From Armigeres subalbatus (Eukaryota; Arthropoda; Insecta; Diptera; Culicidae): a stretch of DNA of 64,000 bases. Under the pieces are notes generated by a model. That model searched no databases. It was not told the DNA's origin and saw nothing but the letters and a program-made list of their open reading frames with translations. Within the stretch, counting starts at the first letter, position 1. Each line of letters begins with the position of its first letter. Made by a program: the position numbers and the translations under genes. This document shows, in pieces, positions 23,490-33,743 of this stretch. The stretch lies in assembly GCF_024139115.2 (NCBI RefSeq), contig NC_085140.1:316203259-316267258 (forward strand), in the 5' to 3' direction.

Positions 23490-24665
23490 AGAAAGCCATT
23501 TTTTCGAATGCAACAACGCCCAACAAACATTGGAGGATAATAAAGCGCTTAAATGACGAAAAATAGTGCTCTGTAACTTAAATCGTATATTGGTAAGGCC
23601 GAAAGTTGTTTGGCCTAATATACTAGATTTGCCTATTATTTTGCCGAAAATGTCTTTTGGTCGAATAGTTCCTTGGGCTGAAAGAAAAACAGTTGGGCGC
23701 ATAGCTCAATTGGCCGAAATGGGCATTCGTCCGAAAGTGTCGTTCGGCTGAATTGGTTATTTTGCCAAAAAACCGTTTAGCTGAAAAGGTCATTTGGCAG
23801 AAAATGACGTTTGGCTGAAGTGTTTGTTTTGCAGAAAGGACATTTTCGGACCAAATGGCTCTTTCTGCCAAACGACCATTTTTACCAAATGGCATTTTTG
23901 GCCAAATAATCTTATCGATCAAACGACTTTTTCGGCCAAATGACCATTTCGGCTAATTGACATTTTCAGTCAAATAAACTATTAGAGCAACTTTTTCGGT
24001 AAAATTACCAATTCGGCTGAATGAGCCTTTTGGTTCTTTGCTTTCCGCCAAATGTCATTTTCGTTCAAATCATTTTCGACCTAATACCGTTTCGGAGAAA
24101 ATTTAATTCGATCTAATGGAATTCGGCTAGATGACTTTTGGCCTAACCTTTTATTCGAATAAAAAATGTCGTGGAATGACTTTCGGCCAAACGACAGGTA
24201 GGACAATTGGGCCGATAGACACAAGGCCGAAAAGTGTTTAGCCGTGTCATATGTCATTTGGCCGAACAAACTATTAGGCTGAAAATTTTATTTAGCTGAA
24301 ATGAACATAAGGCAGAAAATGTCGTTTGGCCATTTGGTCGAAAAAGTCGTTTGGCTAACAAGTTGTTTGGCCGAAATGATCGTTTGGCAGAACGGCCATT
24401 TACCCGAAAATGTTATTTGGCCAAAAGGATGGATATTTTTGACCATATTACCGGTTCAGTAATCAACATTTGGCCGTTGGATCAAATGACATTTTCGACC
24501 AAATGGCCCTTTCTGTCGAACAACCATTTCAGCCGAATGACATTCGGCCACACGACCATTACAGCCGAACGACGTGTTCGTGAAGAGTGCCTTTTCGGCC
24601 AAATTACCAATTTGGCCTTATGTCGCTTTGGCCAAATAAAATCTCTAGCCAAACTGTTTTCCGTT
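23490..24665. repeat. 17-bp GGCCGAAA arrays switching orientation
   Basis: Units read GGCCGAAA-type (plus) at about 23590-23840, the reverse TTTCGGCCAAA-type at 23850-24240, plus again at 24250-24430 and minus at 24490-24660. Between the last two lies a linker (24420-24485) with TTCAGTAATCAACATTTGGC. The same linker and the same flanking order are found at 40755-40820. Opposed arms could form a large foldback structure. Frames across the block give repetitive peptides such as WPKMPFGKNGRLAE, an artefact of the unit. Confidence 0.8.
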
Positions 24666-24749
24666 CACTTGTCATAAGACGAGTTTGTTGCAGATACAAT
24701 TAAGTGGTGGAATTCAATGGGATTGTACAAACTCGTCTTATGACAAGTG
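24666..24749. repeat. 84-bp hairpin, GTCATAAGACGAG box
   Basis: The arms are about 23 bp: CACTTGTCATAAGACGAGTT on the left and its reverse complement on the right. The right half, with GTGGTGGAATTCAATGG before and GAAGACATTCCACTAAAA after, matches 63322-63384. A weaker relative is at 61304-61345. In all three cases an AATTTCC-rich array follows on the right, so the box may be a terminal module of that repeat family. Confidence 0.7.
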
Positions 24750-24894
24750 AAGACATTCCACTAAAAAGCTCAAAATATTTTTCTCATCTGTTTTCCGTTG
24801 TATGAACGTTTCGCCCAAACTTTAATATCTGTCAAATACAATGCGGCTTGATGATATACGACTTAACGTACTTAACAAACGACCCTTCCTCTTT

Positions 24895-25440
24895 TTTAAT
24901 AATTTTCCATAGAATTTCCAAAGAATTTCTTATGGACATTACAAGGAATTCCCTGAAGAAATCCAAATAAATTCCTACAAAAATCATTTTTGTTTCGTTG
25001 GTGTACCGAACGGGTTCTCGTAAAATTTAAATCACGTAGAAGTTCTGAACCATTTTGGTTGCAATTGTTGTAAAATTCGTCGTAGAATTTTCCATAGAAA
25101 ATTTCAAAAATTCCGCGCAAACTCCAATGTCCTATGAAAATTTTGAACAATTTGTCGTTGAAATCCATTTTTTTATTGATGTCCACATTATGAACAATCT
25201 CAATTCAAAGAATACAAAGAAGAAACTTTCTGTGAATTTTTCTGTAGAATCTTGAAACATTTTTTCTTGGAAATTCCAAAGAATTCTCAAAACTTCAAAG
25301 TAGTTGCCATAAAAAATCCGAAAATAATTTTCAAATGAATATTTTGGAGAAGCTCAGCGAATTTTCGGAAAAAGTTCATTAGATTTTTCCGATGAAATTC
25401 AAAAAAATTCTCCCGTTGAAGTCTTGAAAACATCCTGAAA
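24895..25440. repeat. Degenerate AATTTCC-rich array
   Basis: Recurrent words such as AATTTCC, GAATTCC and AAAATTC with a loose period in the low twenties. It contains AGAATTTCTTATGGACATTA (24930), which recurs at 41005 and, reversed, at 37077, next to other 17-bp arrays. No coding meaning. Confidence 0.55.
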
Positions 25441-25447
25441 TCTTTAA

Positions 25448-26064
25448 CCCTTTATAAGGCAGTGGCAACTATATTGCCACCAACAAATAATATGTTTTTC
25501 TATTTATTAACAAGAGCTAGATATATTTTTTCCCGTTAGTATCAATTATTTTGAATCTCCTGTGTTAGATTACTACGTGATTAGCGTGAAAAAAGCTTTG
25601 CCTTTCTGTATATTTGGTTTTTGGATTTTTGACGAAATTGTGTTTTTTTCCCAAGGGTCCCTTGGGAGAAAAAACGCGAAAAAAATTTTTTTCACTTATA
25701 ATGCGTTTTCTGACTAGGACTCTTCACCAAAAAATGTAACGTACCTTGATTTGACTGGTTCTACGTAAAACCAAATTTTTAAAAATCTTTTTATATTTTT
25801 GTTGTTGCCTGTTTTCCCGCTTGCCGGGCAGTGGCAACTGTATTGCCACCAATGTTGTCCCGCTTCGCGGGCAGTGGCAACTACATTGCCACCAATGTTT
25901 TACCGCTTGACGGGCAGTGGCAACAATATTGCCACCAATTTTTCAATGTTTCTGAACTGTTTAATGTATAACAAACATACATTTGAGTTTAATACCATGT
26001 CAACATTGTGTCCTATTGTTGGTTTTGTTAATTTATTGTTTAGATTCGTCTGCCTTATAAAGGG
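25448..26064. mobile_element. piggyBac-type non-autonomous element, 617 bp
   Basis: The ends are perfect inverted repeats CCCTTTATAAGGCAG and CTGCCTTATAAAGGG. They are flanked on both sides by TTAA (25444-25447, 26065-26068), the target duplicated by piggyBac elements. Inside are four copies of an interrupted palindrome of the form GTGGCAAC-N3-ATTGCCAC (about 25463, 25830, 25872, 25917). No transposase is present. Superfamily assignment rests on TTAA plus CCC ends. Confidence 0.82.
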
Positions 26065-26089
26065 TTAAGAAACGAACGTAAAAAAGTAT

Positions 26090-26180
26090 TTTAATGCCGA
26101 TTCACGCCGCCCACCAAAATTATGACAAACGCTGCCGCCCGCCGACGCCGATTTTCGGGCCGGCGCGCACCTCTAGCTCA
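26090..26180. repeat. GC-rich CGCCG block, copy 1
   Basis: A GC island of CCGCCCGCCGACGCCG words around GATTTTCGGGCCGGCGCGC. A similar block at 36333-36470 combines CGCCGCCGCCGAAATTTTTG with CACCGGCGCGCCGCCG. In AT-rich DNA this looks like one dispersed repeat family, not a CpG island of a gene. Confidence 0.55.
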
Positions 26181-26560
26181 GCTTTAGGATTAGTTAGCCG
26201 ATTTTCCCCACCGCATTTGTTTGTTCATAACTTTTTTCCTGATTTTTTCATCGATGAACAAATTCACAAACGTGGTCAAATCAGGCATGTTGATGACAAT
26301 GAAAACCGAAACGTACTGAAAGCAAAACTCGGCCAACCAAACCCGATCTCTCCTACAAGCTCCGGATGCTCAAATATTTTCAGGTAATAATGGCGCTGGC
26401 CACATCCTTAGGGTACAATAGGAATGGAACGATTGTTAGTCTGACTCTCGTTGCTACTAGACACCGAGAACACCTCTGCATGTCCCCGATTGTCATGCGA
26501 TAGGATATTGTGAACGCTACAACGGCTTGCTAATTAAAAAGAAATCGTACTCCGTACTCC

Positions 26561-26845
26561 GGATCGCGTGAACTGTCTGCTTTCAGCTCACAACACGTTC
26601 AAACGAGTACTATTTATTTTTTACTTCGATCGCGCAAGGACAAATCACGCAGGACAAATCCAACTGGATTGCGTGAACTACCTGCTTTCCGTATACAACA
26701 CGATCTAACGCCCACTAATAAGTTTTTACTTCCATCGCGCACAACAAAACAAACCCGGTCGGATTACGCGAACTATCTGCTTACACATTACGATCAAACG
26801 AGCACTAATTGATTTTGAAATCGAACGCGCAAAGCCGTTGTTCAA
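26561..26845. repeat. Three diverged tandem units of about 100 bp
   Basis: Units begin GGATCGCGTGAACTGTCTGC (26561), GGATTGCGTGAACTACCTGC (26666) and GGATTACGCGAACTATCTGC (26761). Each continues with a CACAAC or CATTACGATC stretch, then CACTAAT-like words and a TCGCGC word. The spacings are 105 and 95 bp. This could be the repeated leader or LTR region of an unrecognised element; no frame is associated. Confidence 0.7.
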
Positions 26846-27169
26846 CCAACAAAATCACTCGAACTTTCTCCTTGCTACCGAACCGATACGGATACGAATA
26901 TTTTTTCAACACCTCCAAACACAACCCTTCGAGCACTACCACAGCACAATTAACACAAAACTTATCTCTGTCTCTACACGCAACCATGTACATCGTCAAA
27001 CGAAATTGAACCTTATGGAAACGACCACAAAGCAATGTGTAGTGAATGTAAATGCAATACGATGTAGATTGTTACGGATAGAAATAAAATGAGAGGATAT
27101 GTAGGAGATGTGATTGGATGTGTTGAGGAAATTGTTTACCTTTGAATGCTTGTGAAGTGGGACAATGAT

Positions 27170-27267
27170 CCCTAGTAATATCGTTGTACTTATAATGGTT
27201 TCATAGCACACTTGAATAGTAAATCGCTATCTTCAAGAACATTATAAAGCCATAATTATTACTTGGG
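27170..27267. mobile_element. Second copy of the 97-bp MITE
   Basis: It shares CCTAGTAAT, TTGAATAGTAAA, TTCAAGAAC and TACTTGGG in order and spacing with the MITE at 8583-8679 and is more diverged. No frame. Confidence 0.6.
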
Positions 27268-27326
27268 ATGTTTCCCGTAAAGTTGAAGGACGTATTGCTG
27301 CTACGAAAATAGTCTTCTTAGACGTA

Positions 27327-27538
27327 AAGCCTGTCCACGTTAAATTTCGGACACTGAGACAATGTCCAACTGATTTGTAGCCATTTTATCTCTTTGGACA
27401 AGAAGGAAACCCCGCTGAAAGAATAACATAAAGCGGAGAGATTCAACTGTCGTATAAATTGATCTCCTCAGTGGTTTGTGAAAATTTTAAAAAATCGCAT
27501 TGGATCATGGGTGTCCGAAATTTAACGTGGACAGGCTT
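27327..27538. mobile_element. 212-bp MITE, TA target, mariner-like
   Basis: The terminal inverted repeats are perfect over 28 bp, starting AAGCCTGTCCACGTTAAATT and running to CGGACAC. TA lies on both sides (27325-27326 and 27539-27540). The TA duplication fits the Tc1/mariner group. The perfect ends suggest a young copy. No coding capacity. Confidence 0.85.
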
Positions 27539-27540
27539 TA

Positions 27541-28363
27541 AGTAAACAGTTTACTGCCCATAAAAGCCCAATATGAGGCAGTCAAGCATGCAGCAGCAGC
27601 TTAGCTTCCGTGACATACATACAGAAATGAAATTCGCTCTATATAAAACTTTAGTTTATCCGGTAGCCATTTCCGGAAATGCGGCAGTTATGAAAAGCTT
27701 TTGTAGTTTTCAAACAAAATGTGATGTGTACCACAGAAACTATGAGACAGTGTATCAAGAGGAATATATTAAGAATCCCTTAAAATATGATAGACTGACA
27801 ATGGGCTGAAAATACAACATTGAGCAGAGAGCATGAAAGCTGAAAAGGTAATTGCATGATAATTGCAGGAAAAAGATTGTGATTCATGCATAAATAAATA
27901 AATACTTCTAAAACGCTTGAAATACAAAAAATAAATGATTTTTCAACATGTTTGATCCGTTTAAAAATTGTTTTTTTAGAGAAATCAATTGATTTTTTAT
28001 ACCAGATATTGGAGAAAAAAACAATAAAATTCACTTTTTTTTTCAAGAATCGCCGTTGAAATATTTTAAAACACCCCCTGCCTCATTTCTAATAACCAGG
28101 CATAACTTTCTGGGAAAAAAAATCAGAGGTATATGAATCTTCGATAATAATCCATTTTTTTACACCGTGTATCGTTTGTTTGAAAAAAAAACCTTTCAAC
28201 TGATTAGGATGGACAAGACAAAAAAACAAATTATGCAAAAATCACAGAAAGTAGATCTTAGTTCGAAGAGTGATGTAATTTGTGGCGCAACTCTAGTGAG
28301 CTTAAAATGATGCTGAACATCCGTCACATTTTACTTTTGGTCAATTTCTATTTTGCACAGTGA
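27541..28363. other. Spacer, no gene seen
   Basis: AT-rich DNA with A/T homopolymers. The 78-codon frame at 27573-27809 has no recognisable domain. Confidence 0.4.
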
Positions 28364-28602
28364 GGGTCTGTCTCATTTGGAGAATGAGACTTAAAAAACT
28401 TAAAAGTGGCTGTTCGAATATTAGAAAATCACCCGGTCATAAAAATGGCTGGTGCTACCCAGCAATTCCAATAAGACATGGATACAAAATTATTCGATAT
28501 CTGTCAAAAGTAATCTTGCTCTGCGAGCAGGGTTATACGATAATTATTGAAATGTCACTTTTAAGTTTAATTTCAGTTTAATTCTCCAAATGAGACAGAC
28601 CC
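28364..28602. mobile_element. 239-bp MITE with 3-bp TGA target
   Basis: The outer 22 bp are perfect inverted repeats starting GGGTCTGTCTCATTTGGAGA. A further matching block (CTTAAAAGTG) follows after a small indel, giving about 50-bp arms. TGA flanks both sides (28361-28363, 28603-28605). A 3-bp duplication suggests PIF/Harbinger, though that group prefers TWA. It abuts the GTGAGAAG block. Confidence 0.78.
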
Positions 28603-28753
28603 TGAGAAGTAGAAAGTGGAATACGAGGAGTGAGAAATGAGAAATGAGAGGCACAACTTTTCACTTCTCATTTCTTACTTATCGTTTCTCACTTCTCAAT
28701 AATAACTTCACACTTTGCACAGCGAGAAATTAGTATGAGCCAAGATGAGTGCA

Positions 28754-28858
28754 CATAAGAAGTGAAAATTAAGACTTCTAGCATCTCACATCTCATTCTA
28801 ACTTCTCACTGTTTAAAATATGAAGTGATTAATAATAAATCAGATGTTAGACATGAGA
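28754..28858 (+). repeat. 105-bp direct repeat, left copy
   Basis: Begins CATAAGAAGTGAAAATTAAG and ends CAGATGTTAGACATGAGA. It differs from the right copy (29421-29525) at two positions. It flanks the RTE-like fragment, and lower similarity extends about 10 bp further left. Confidence 0.92.
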
Positions 28859-29410
28859 TACGAAGAACACCTGAATGGCGATATGGCAGACTACGGTGGC
28901 GGTATGGTAATGAACCTAGGAGCACGTGCGCAGGACATGCGACTTCCGGCTCCGAATCTCCAGGAAATCCAGGACGAGATCGGCCGGCTGAAAAACAACA
29001 AAGCCCCTGGAGTTGACCAACTACCAGGAGAGCTGTTTAAACACGGTAGGCACTGGCTAGAGCGCTGCACTGGGTGATTACCAAGGTTTGGGAGGATGAG
29101 GTTCTGCCGCAGGAGTGGATGGAAGGTGTCGTGTGTCCCATCTACAAAAAGGGCGATAAGCTGCATTGTAGCAACTACCGCGCAATCACATTGCTGAACG
29201 GCCTACAAGGTACTCTCCCAAATTTTATGCCACCGACTAACACCAATTGCAAGAGAGTTCGTGGGGATCAAGGTGACGATGGATCGGGTGATTGCGTAGT
29301 TCGAGTTTCAGGGGCATTATCGAGTCCCTTCGAAACGCGTAGAGGGTTACGGCAAGGTGATGGTCTTTCGTGTCTGCTATGCAACATCGCTTTGGAGGGA
29401 GTAATACAGT
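28859..29410 (+). pseudogene. Internal fragment of RTE-like reverse transcriptase
   Basis: The frame near 28844-29077 reads RYEEHLNG, then LQEIQDEIGRLKNNKAPGVD, matching HYEEHLNG and the QLKTNKAVGKDGIEAEL region of the element at 52947-56346. The next frame (29074) gives WEDEVLPQEWMEGVVCPIYK and KGDKLHCSNYRAITLLNG. After an internal deletion (about 29200-29270) it resumes as RRGLRQGDGLSCLLCNIALE. The catalytic motifs A and C are missing, and so are both ends of the retrotransposon. It therefore cannot be a normal 5'-truncated insertion. Confidence 0.85.
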
Positions 29411-29420
29411 GATAAGTGAA

Positions 29421-29525
29421 CATAAGAAGTGAAAATTAAGACTTCTCGCATCTCACATCTCATTCTAACTTCTCACTGTTTAAAATGTGAAGTGATTAAT
29501 AATAAATCAGATGTTAGACATGAGA
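29421..29525 (+). repeat. 105-bp direct repeat, right copy
   Basis: Matches 28754-28858 at 103 of 105 positions by direct comparison. It lies just downstream of the RTE-like fragment, so the fragment sits exactly between the two copies. Confidence 0.92.
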
Positions 29526-29754
29526 AGTTAGCAGTGAGATGTCTCACTTCTCACTGTACAGTTCTTATTTACAATTTTCACAGTGGTAAATAAGAAGTGA
29601 GAAGTGATGCATCTCACTTCTCGTTCTAACTTATCACTATGAACAAAGTGAAGTGATAAGTTAGAAATGAGGAGTTAGACTTGTGAAATTAGTAATTAGT
29701 AAATTAGATACAAGGCATCTCAGTTAACTTCATTTGACATTGCTCAAAAAAAAA

Positions 29755-29965
29755 CCCGTTCGACCAAACGACTTATTTTGCATCTGAAAACCTTCATGTC
29801 AACGATTCGGCCAAGTGGCCCTTTCTGTCAAAGAACCATTTTTGCTAAAAGATTTTCGTCCAGATGGGTTTCGGCCTGATAGTTTGTTCGGCTAAACAGT
29901 TTTTGGCCAGTGGACTTTGACCAAATCGGCTTAAATCGAATAAGTTTCGGCCGAATGGTCTTTCC
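29755..29965 (-). repeat. 17-bp GGCCGAAA array, minus orientation
   Basis: Units of the TTCGGCCAA type. The run GGCCCTTTCTGTCAAAGAAC matches the order at about 23855 (GGCTCTTTCTGCCAAACGAC), so this is another collinear copy. It directly follows the GTGAGAAG block, as does the array at 57060-57240. Confidence 0.7.
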
Positions 29966-30590
29966 CGCATTATTGTCACACCAAGTAAGCCGATATCGTT
30001 TTGAATTGCTGTGCAATCAGCGAAAGATGCAATCACATAACCTCCAATGCAGCTGTGATGCATTGCACATCGTCAACCTTCCGGGTATTGCTTATTCCTG
30101 AATCACTCATGATGAAGCGAGCCGTTGTGTACGACAAACATGCTTTTTCTCTAGTGTTGTACTTTTTACAACGATGCGAGTCCTAGAGGGTTAATAATAA
30201 ATTCGAATTAATGTTTGGCCAAGCGCTTCCGATCCTTGATTCTAATAGTTAGTTTTAACCATTTTACTTACTTTAGCGTTACCATAATCCATTTTTACAA
30301 CATTTTTACAACAAAACAACATATATGGTTACTCTTGTTTTGGTTTCAAATTAATTTTTTTTCATCTCTTTTGCAAATCAGTTCATTTCCGGCTGTGTTT
30401 AAAGTCGTCTTCAAACGCAAAAGAGCTATTCTGTCATCTTTATACGTACAGTTGTTTGATCGTGATTCCAATAAAATATTATGTATCTATCGTAATTATC
30501 TAATAACTGAAAATAAAGGGACCAATTTAGTCTAACAAGTTGCCTCATGTATATTACAGCCGCCAATCAGATAAAATTATTTTTTGGGTT
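29966..30590. other. Spacer, no gene seen
   Basis: AT-rich DNA; the longest frame (30215-30535) is rich in F, I and L codons, as expected by chance in AT-rich DNA. No domain recognised. Confidence 0.4.
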
Positions 30591-31640
30591 ACTTAAATTT
30601 TGAGCTTCAAATTATAGAAAAACGCCGAGAATGTTGTCATGATGCATATTGAACCACACTCCCTTTTCTCAAAAAACAGCATTCCAAAGTTCAGTATGTT
30701 GTATTGTGGTGACAACGTCGACGGCCGGAAGAACGCCCTGGCTGCCAACGGCAACGACACACTTCCATAAGATGCAGACCGTAGATATGTTCTGAAAACA
30801 GATCGCAAACAAACATAGATTTCTTGTTGTTGTCGTCGTAGTCGTCGTGGCAGTCGACGTTGAGCCCGGTCGGGATACGCGACATTCAATCGAAGTCATG
30901 ACGACACGCTACCGCACCACCGAAATATGTTGCCATGTGTGCAATTCCTTAGAAGTTTGTTGGAACCGTATGCTTCCATTACCGTGGGGGTTCGTTTCAC
31001 ACTCGCTTGCACGGTTAGTTTTTTGGTCCTCGTCAGTCGTACATATTAGGACGTTTATCGAATTTCCACTCTCAAATTTGCTTTTGAGCCTTGTAGCCTC
31101 TTCCATTGACATGCGAAGTCGAAAAAACACGTCCGGATAGGATTGTATTCTTCCCCGGTGGGCCTTGAAGCGATTTGGTTCTGTCAAGACACACCCTCCT
31201 CCAACCAGGTACTCTGTCGCACGGAATCTAATGCTAATCCAAATATAGCAAGAACAAGCGCGCCAAAATCCTCTTCACGGCGCAATCCCAGTTTCTGTTT
31301 ATTCTCCAGCCAGACTCGTTTACCCCAAACAAATAACCAAACGCGCGTTGCAACAGCGCAATCCAAATATACAGCTGACAGTTGGCATTTAGCAAACACC
31401 AACCACTACCCGAATGGGGTTTCAGTCCCATGTGAACCGGTAAACAATTTTGGCTGATCACCTTCCGCCGCAAGTCGCCCACCAACCATGAACGGCCGTC
31501 ATCGAATAGCGTTTGCGGCTTTTGAAAAAAGACGGTGTCGTCCTTGCGGAAACTTCCAAAACGCTTTTCGAAGCATCTGAGAACCCTATTTGTCAACGGA
31601 ACGGGAACGCAATTTCAGTGAAAGTATTTTTGCGTGAATC
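30591..31640. other. GC-richer single-copy island
   Basis: No repeat words shared with the rest of the window. It contains a GTC/TTG trinucleotide run (30825-30850). Unrecognised frames occur on both strands (for example minus 31234-31596, 120 codons, and plus 31143-31457, 104 codons), and such overlap argues against either being coding. A regulatory or conserved intronic block is possible. Confidence 0.35.
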
Positions 31641-32843
31641 AACTAATCAATTGATCAAATATTAGGATCAATGAATCAACGAGGAATTTCATCCGACGTC
31701 CGGAATTATTAAGACTATTTTGATTAACATGTATCACTGTCACCATAGAAAACATAGTCATAAAATAAACCTCATACCTTTAATGAAGAAATGAAATATC
31801 TTGTTCCATATATAATAAGTTAAACAGTAGTCCGGAAACAATCATTTATTTTTTTTAATTTAGAGAATAGAGACCTACATGTTCTAATTCGTGTTTTGAT
31901 TTGCACAGTGAAAACACGTTTTGGTAAAAAAAAAACTCTTCAATTAGTAGACATCACACCTAAAAAATTTAATATTTGTTCTTGTAAAGCTCAAGCTTAT
32001 TCAGTTTCATTTCCAGTTCTATTTCCAGCGTTAATTTGTTAATCTTTTTGAGACAGGTAAATGATTTTTTTTTTAAATATCACAGATTTTCTGTTTCTTA
32101 TATAAAGCATTTAGCTTCTATAACAAATATTATCTCAGTCTGAATTGTTCAAAAGTGTTTTCATCCTCTCTTTTGATCGTCATAACAAGCTCAAGATCGT
32201 TTTACTGTTCTTCGGTGCCAGTAATAATATTCTTGGTCCACTCAGCACCACTATTGTGTTATAAACCGTGACCAAAGTTTACGCTCATCCTGTTAATGAA
32301 TGCTTCTCACTGTTCCCTCTTTATGACCCAATTCCTGTTTACCAGTCGATTATTACCATTTCTAGAACTACTTCCCCGAGGGAATCTGCCCATGAAATTA
32401 AACGTCGCGTCGTCGCTTGACTGTAGCAACTGACTGCCTCTTTCCATCCACCTATAAGAGGAGGAAGCAGCCGCAATAAACCGTCAGGTTATAAAAATTG
32501 TCTATTTCCATCACCCACCACTCGCGGCTTGAATTAAACCCACCCTCCTCATCTAGTAGGTAAATATTGAAAAACAACCGAACTGCAAACCGAGAGCAAT
32601 GGCACTTTTTTATGACGTGATGATGGCCGTCGTCTTACGAGTCGTAAAAGCATGTGCCAGTTCGCTGAGAATGTGTCTTCGACGCGACAGCGAACGATAA
32701 ATTCCAAAACTTAGGCCGGAAGAAAAGGTGTTCATTCAAATTCCGGAATCCGAATGATTTTATTAGCATTAATTTTTATGTGCGTACCGAACGAGTATTT
32801 ATCATCACTGCAGAATAGACTCGGTGCGGGACTCGGTCGACAC
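31641..32843. other. Spacer, no gene seen
   Basis: AT-rich to about 32200, then GC-richer single-copy DNA (32200-32720). No gene or element ends recognised. Confidence 0.4.
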
Positions 32844-33738
32844 ACATAGGGGTATTTTCGCAATCTAGCCGGAATAAATTATTTTATCTCTCAAATTGCT
32901 ATATTTCACCTTATTTTATGATACTGTGATGATAATTTAGCTGAAATATCAGTTTTCTTTATTTTCACTTCTGACCCATGTGCTTTACCCTTTAAAACCC
33001 TGAAAAACATTGATAATTTCAATTAATTCGTTCTCGCCATCGCTGCTCTCGAAATCAGTTCAACTCTATTGGTTTGCAAGGGGAAACATAGAGCTAAAAG
33101 ACGGTGTCATGGAAACTGCTCTATGACTCTTCCTCTTTTCATAGGGATGTTGAATGTATGATATAGGTCATAAATGCCTTAAATACAGTACCAAACTAAA
33201 AACATCTGCTTTCAAAATGGCGCAAGTTTGCGCAAGATTTTTCTTCGGGATCCTAAAATATAGACATAAATGCGTCCTCTCTATACTGAAATATTACCGA
33301 ATATCATCGAATAAGTGTTTTATGCTTATTGAAAATATGAGGAACATTAACTAGTTTTAGCTCGAAAATGGACTTCGATTTACTCTTTTGTATTTCTATT
33401 CAGAATCATTTATTCTTGTCAAAAACACGTTAACATGATACTATTTTGTCTACTTTTTCATGGTATGTACTGATCTGTGGATTACTGTGACAAATATTTG
33501 ACCACAATTAAACATACCGAACGCAATCAAATTCAACAGAGAAAACCGTTAATTTCCTCAACGAAAAACCTCTAATTTTCTAGAATTGTAGTGGTAAAAC
33601 TTTAAATCTAAATAGAAAACCTAGTACTAGGAGTGGCTCGTCTACTATTCAGAGAAGTTTGAGACATATTTAGACTGCTCTAGGACAATTTTGAAAATTT
33701 AACTTTATTCCGGCTAGAATGACGAAATACCCCTATGT
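32844..33738. mobile_element. 895-bp TIR element
   Basis: The ends are inverted repeats of about 38 bp. The left starts CACATAGGGGTATTTTCGCA and the right, reverse-complemented, CACATAGGGGTATTTCGTCA. Both continue to CTAGCCGGAATAAA. CGACA flanks both sides (32839-32843 and 33739-33743), a possible 5-bp target duplication. The interior is AT-rich with no transposase. Superfamily uncertain. Confidence 0.75.
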
Positions 33739-33743
33739 GCGAC

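Larger units (their letters stand above)
28606..29750. repeat. GTGAGAAG palindromic repeat block 1
   Basis: The DNA consists of GTGAGAAGTGAGA-like words and their reverse complements (TCTCACTTCTCAC), partly arranged as palindromes (for example around 29590-29640). It is split at 28859-29410 by an RTE-like coding fragment lying between 105-bp direct repeats. The same kind of DNA occurs at 52765-52946 and 56347-57058, also next to 17-bp GGCCGAAA arrays. Confidence 0.75.
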
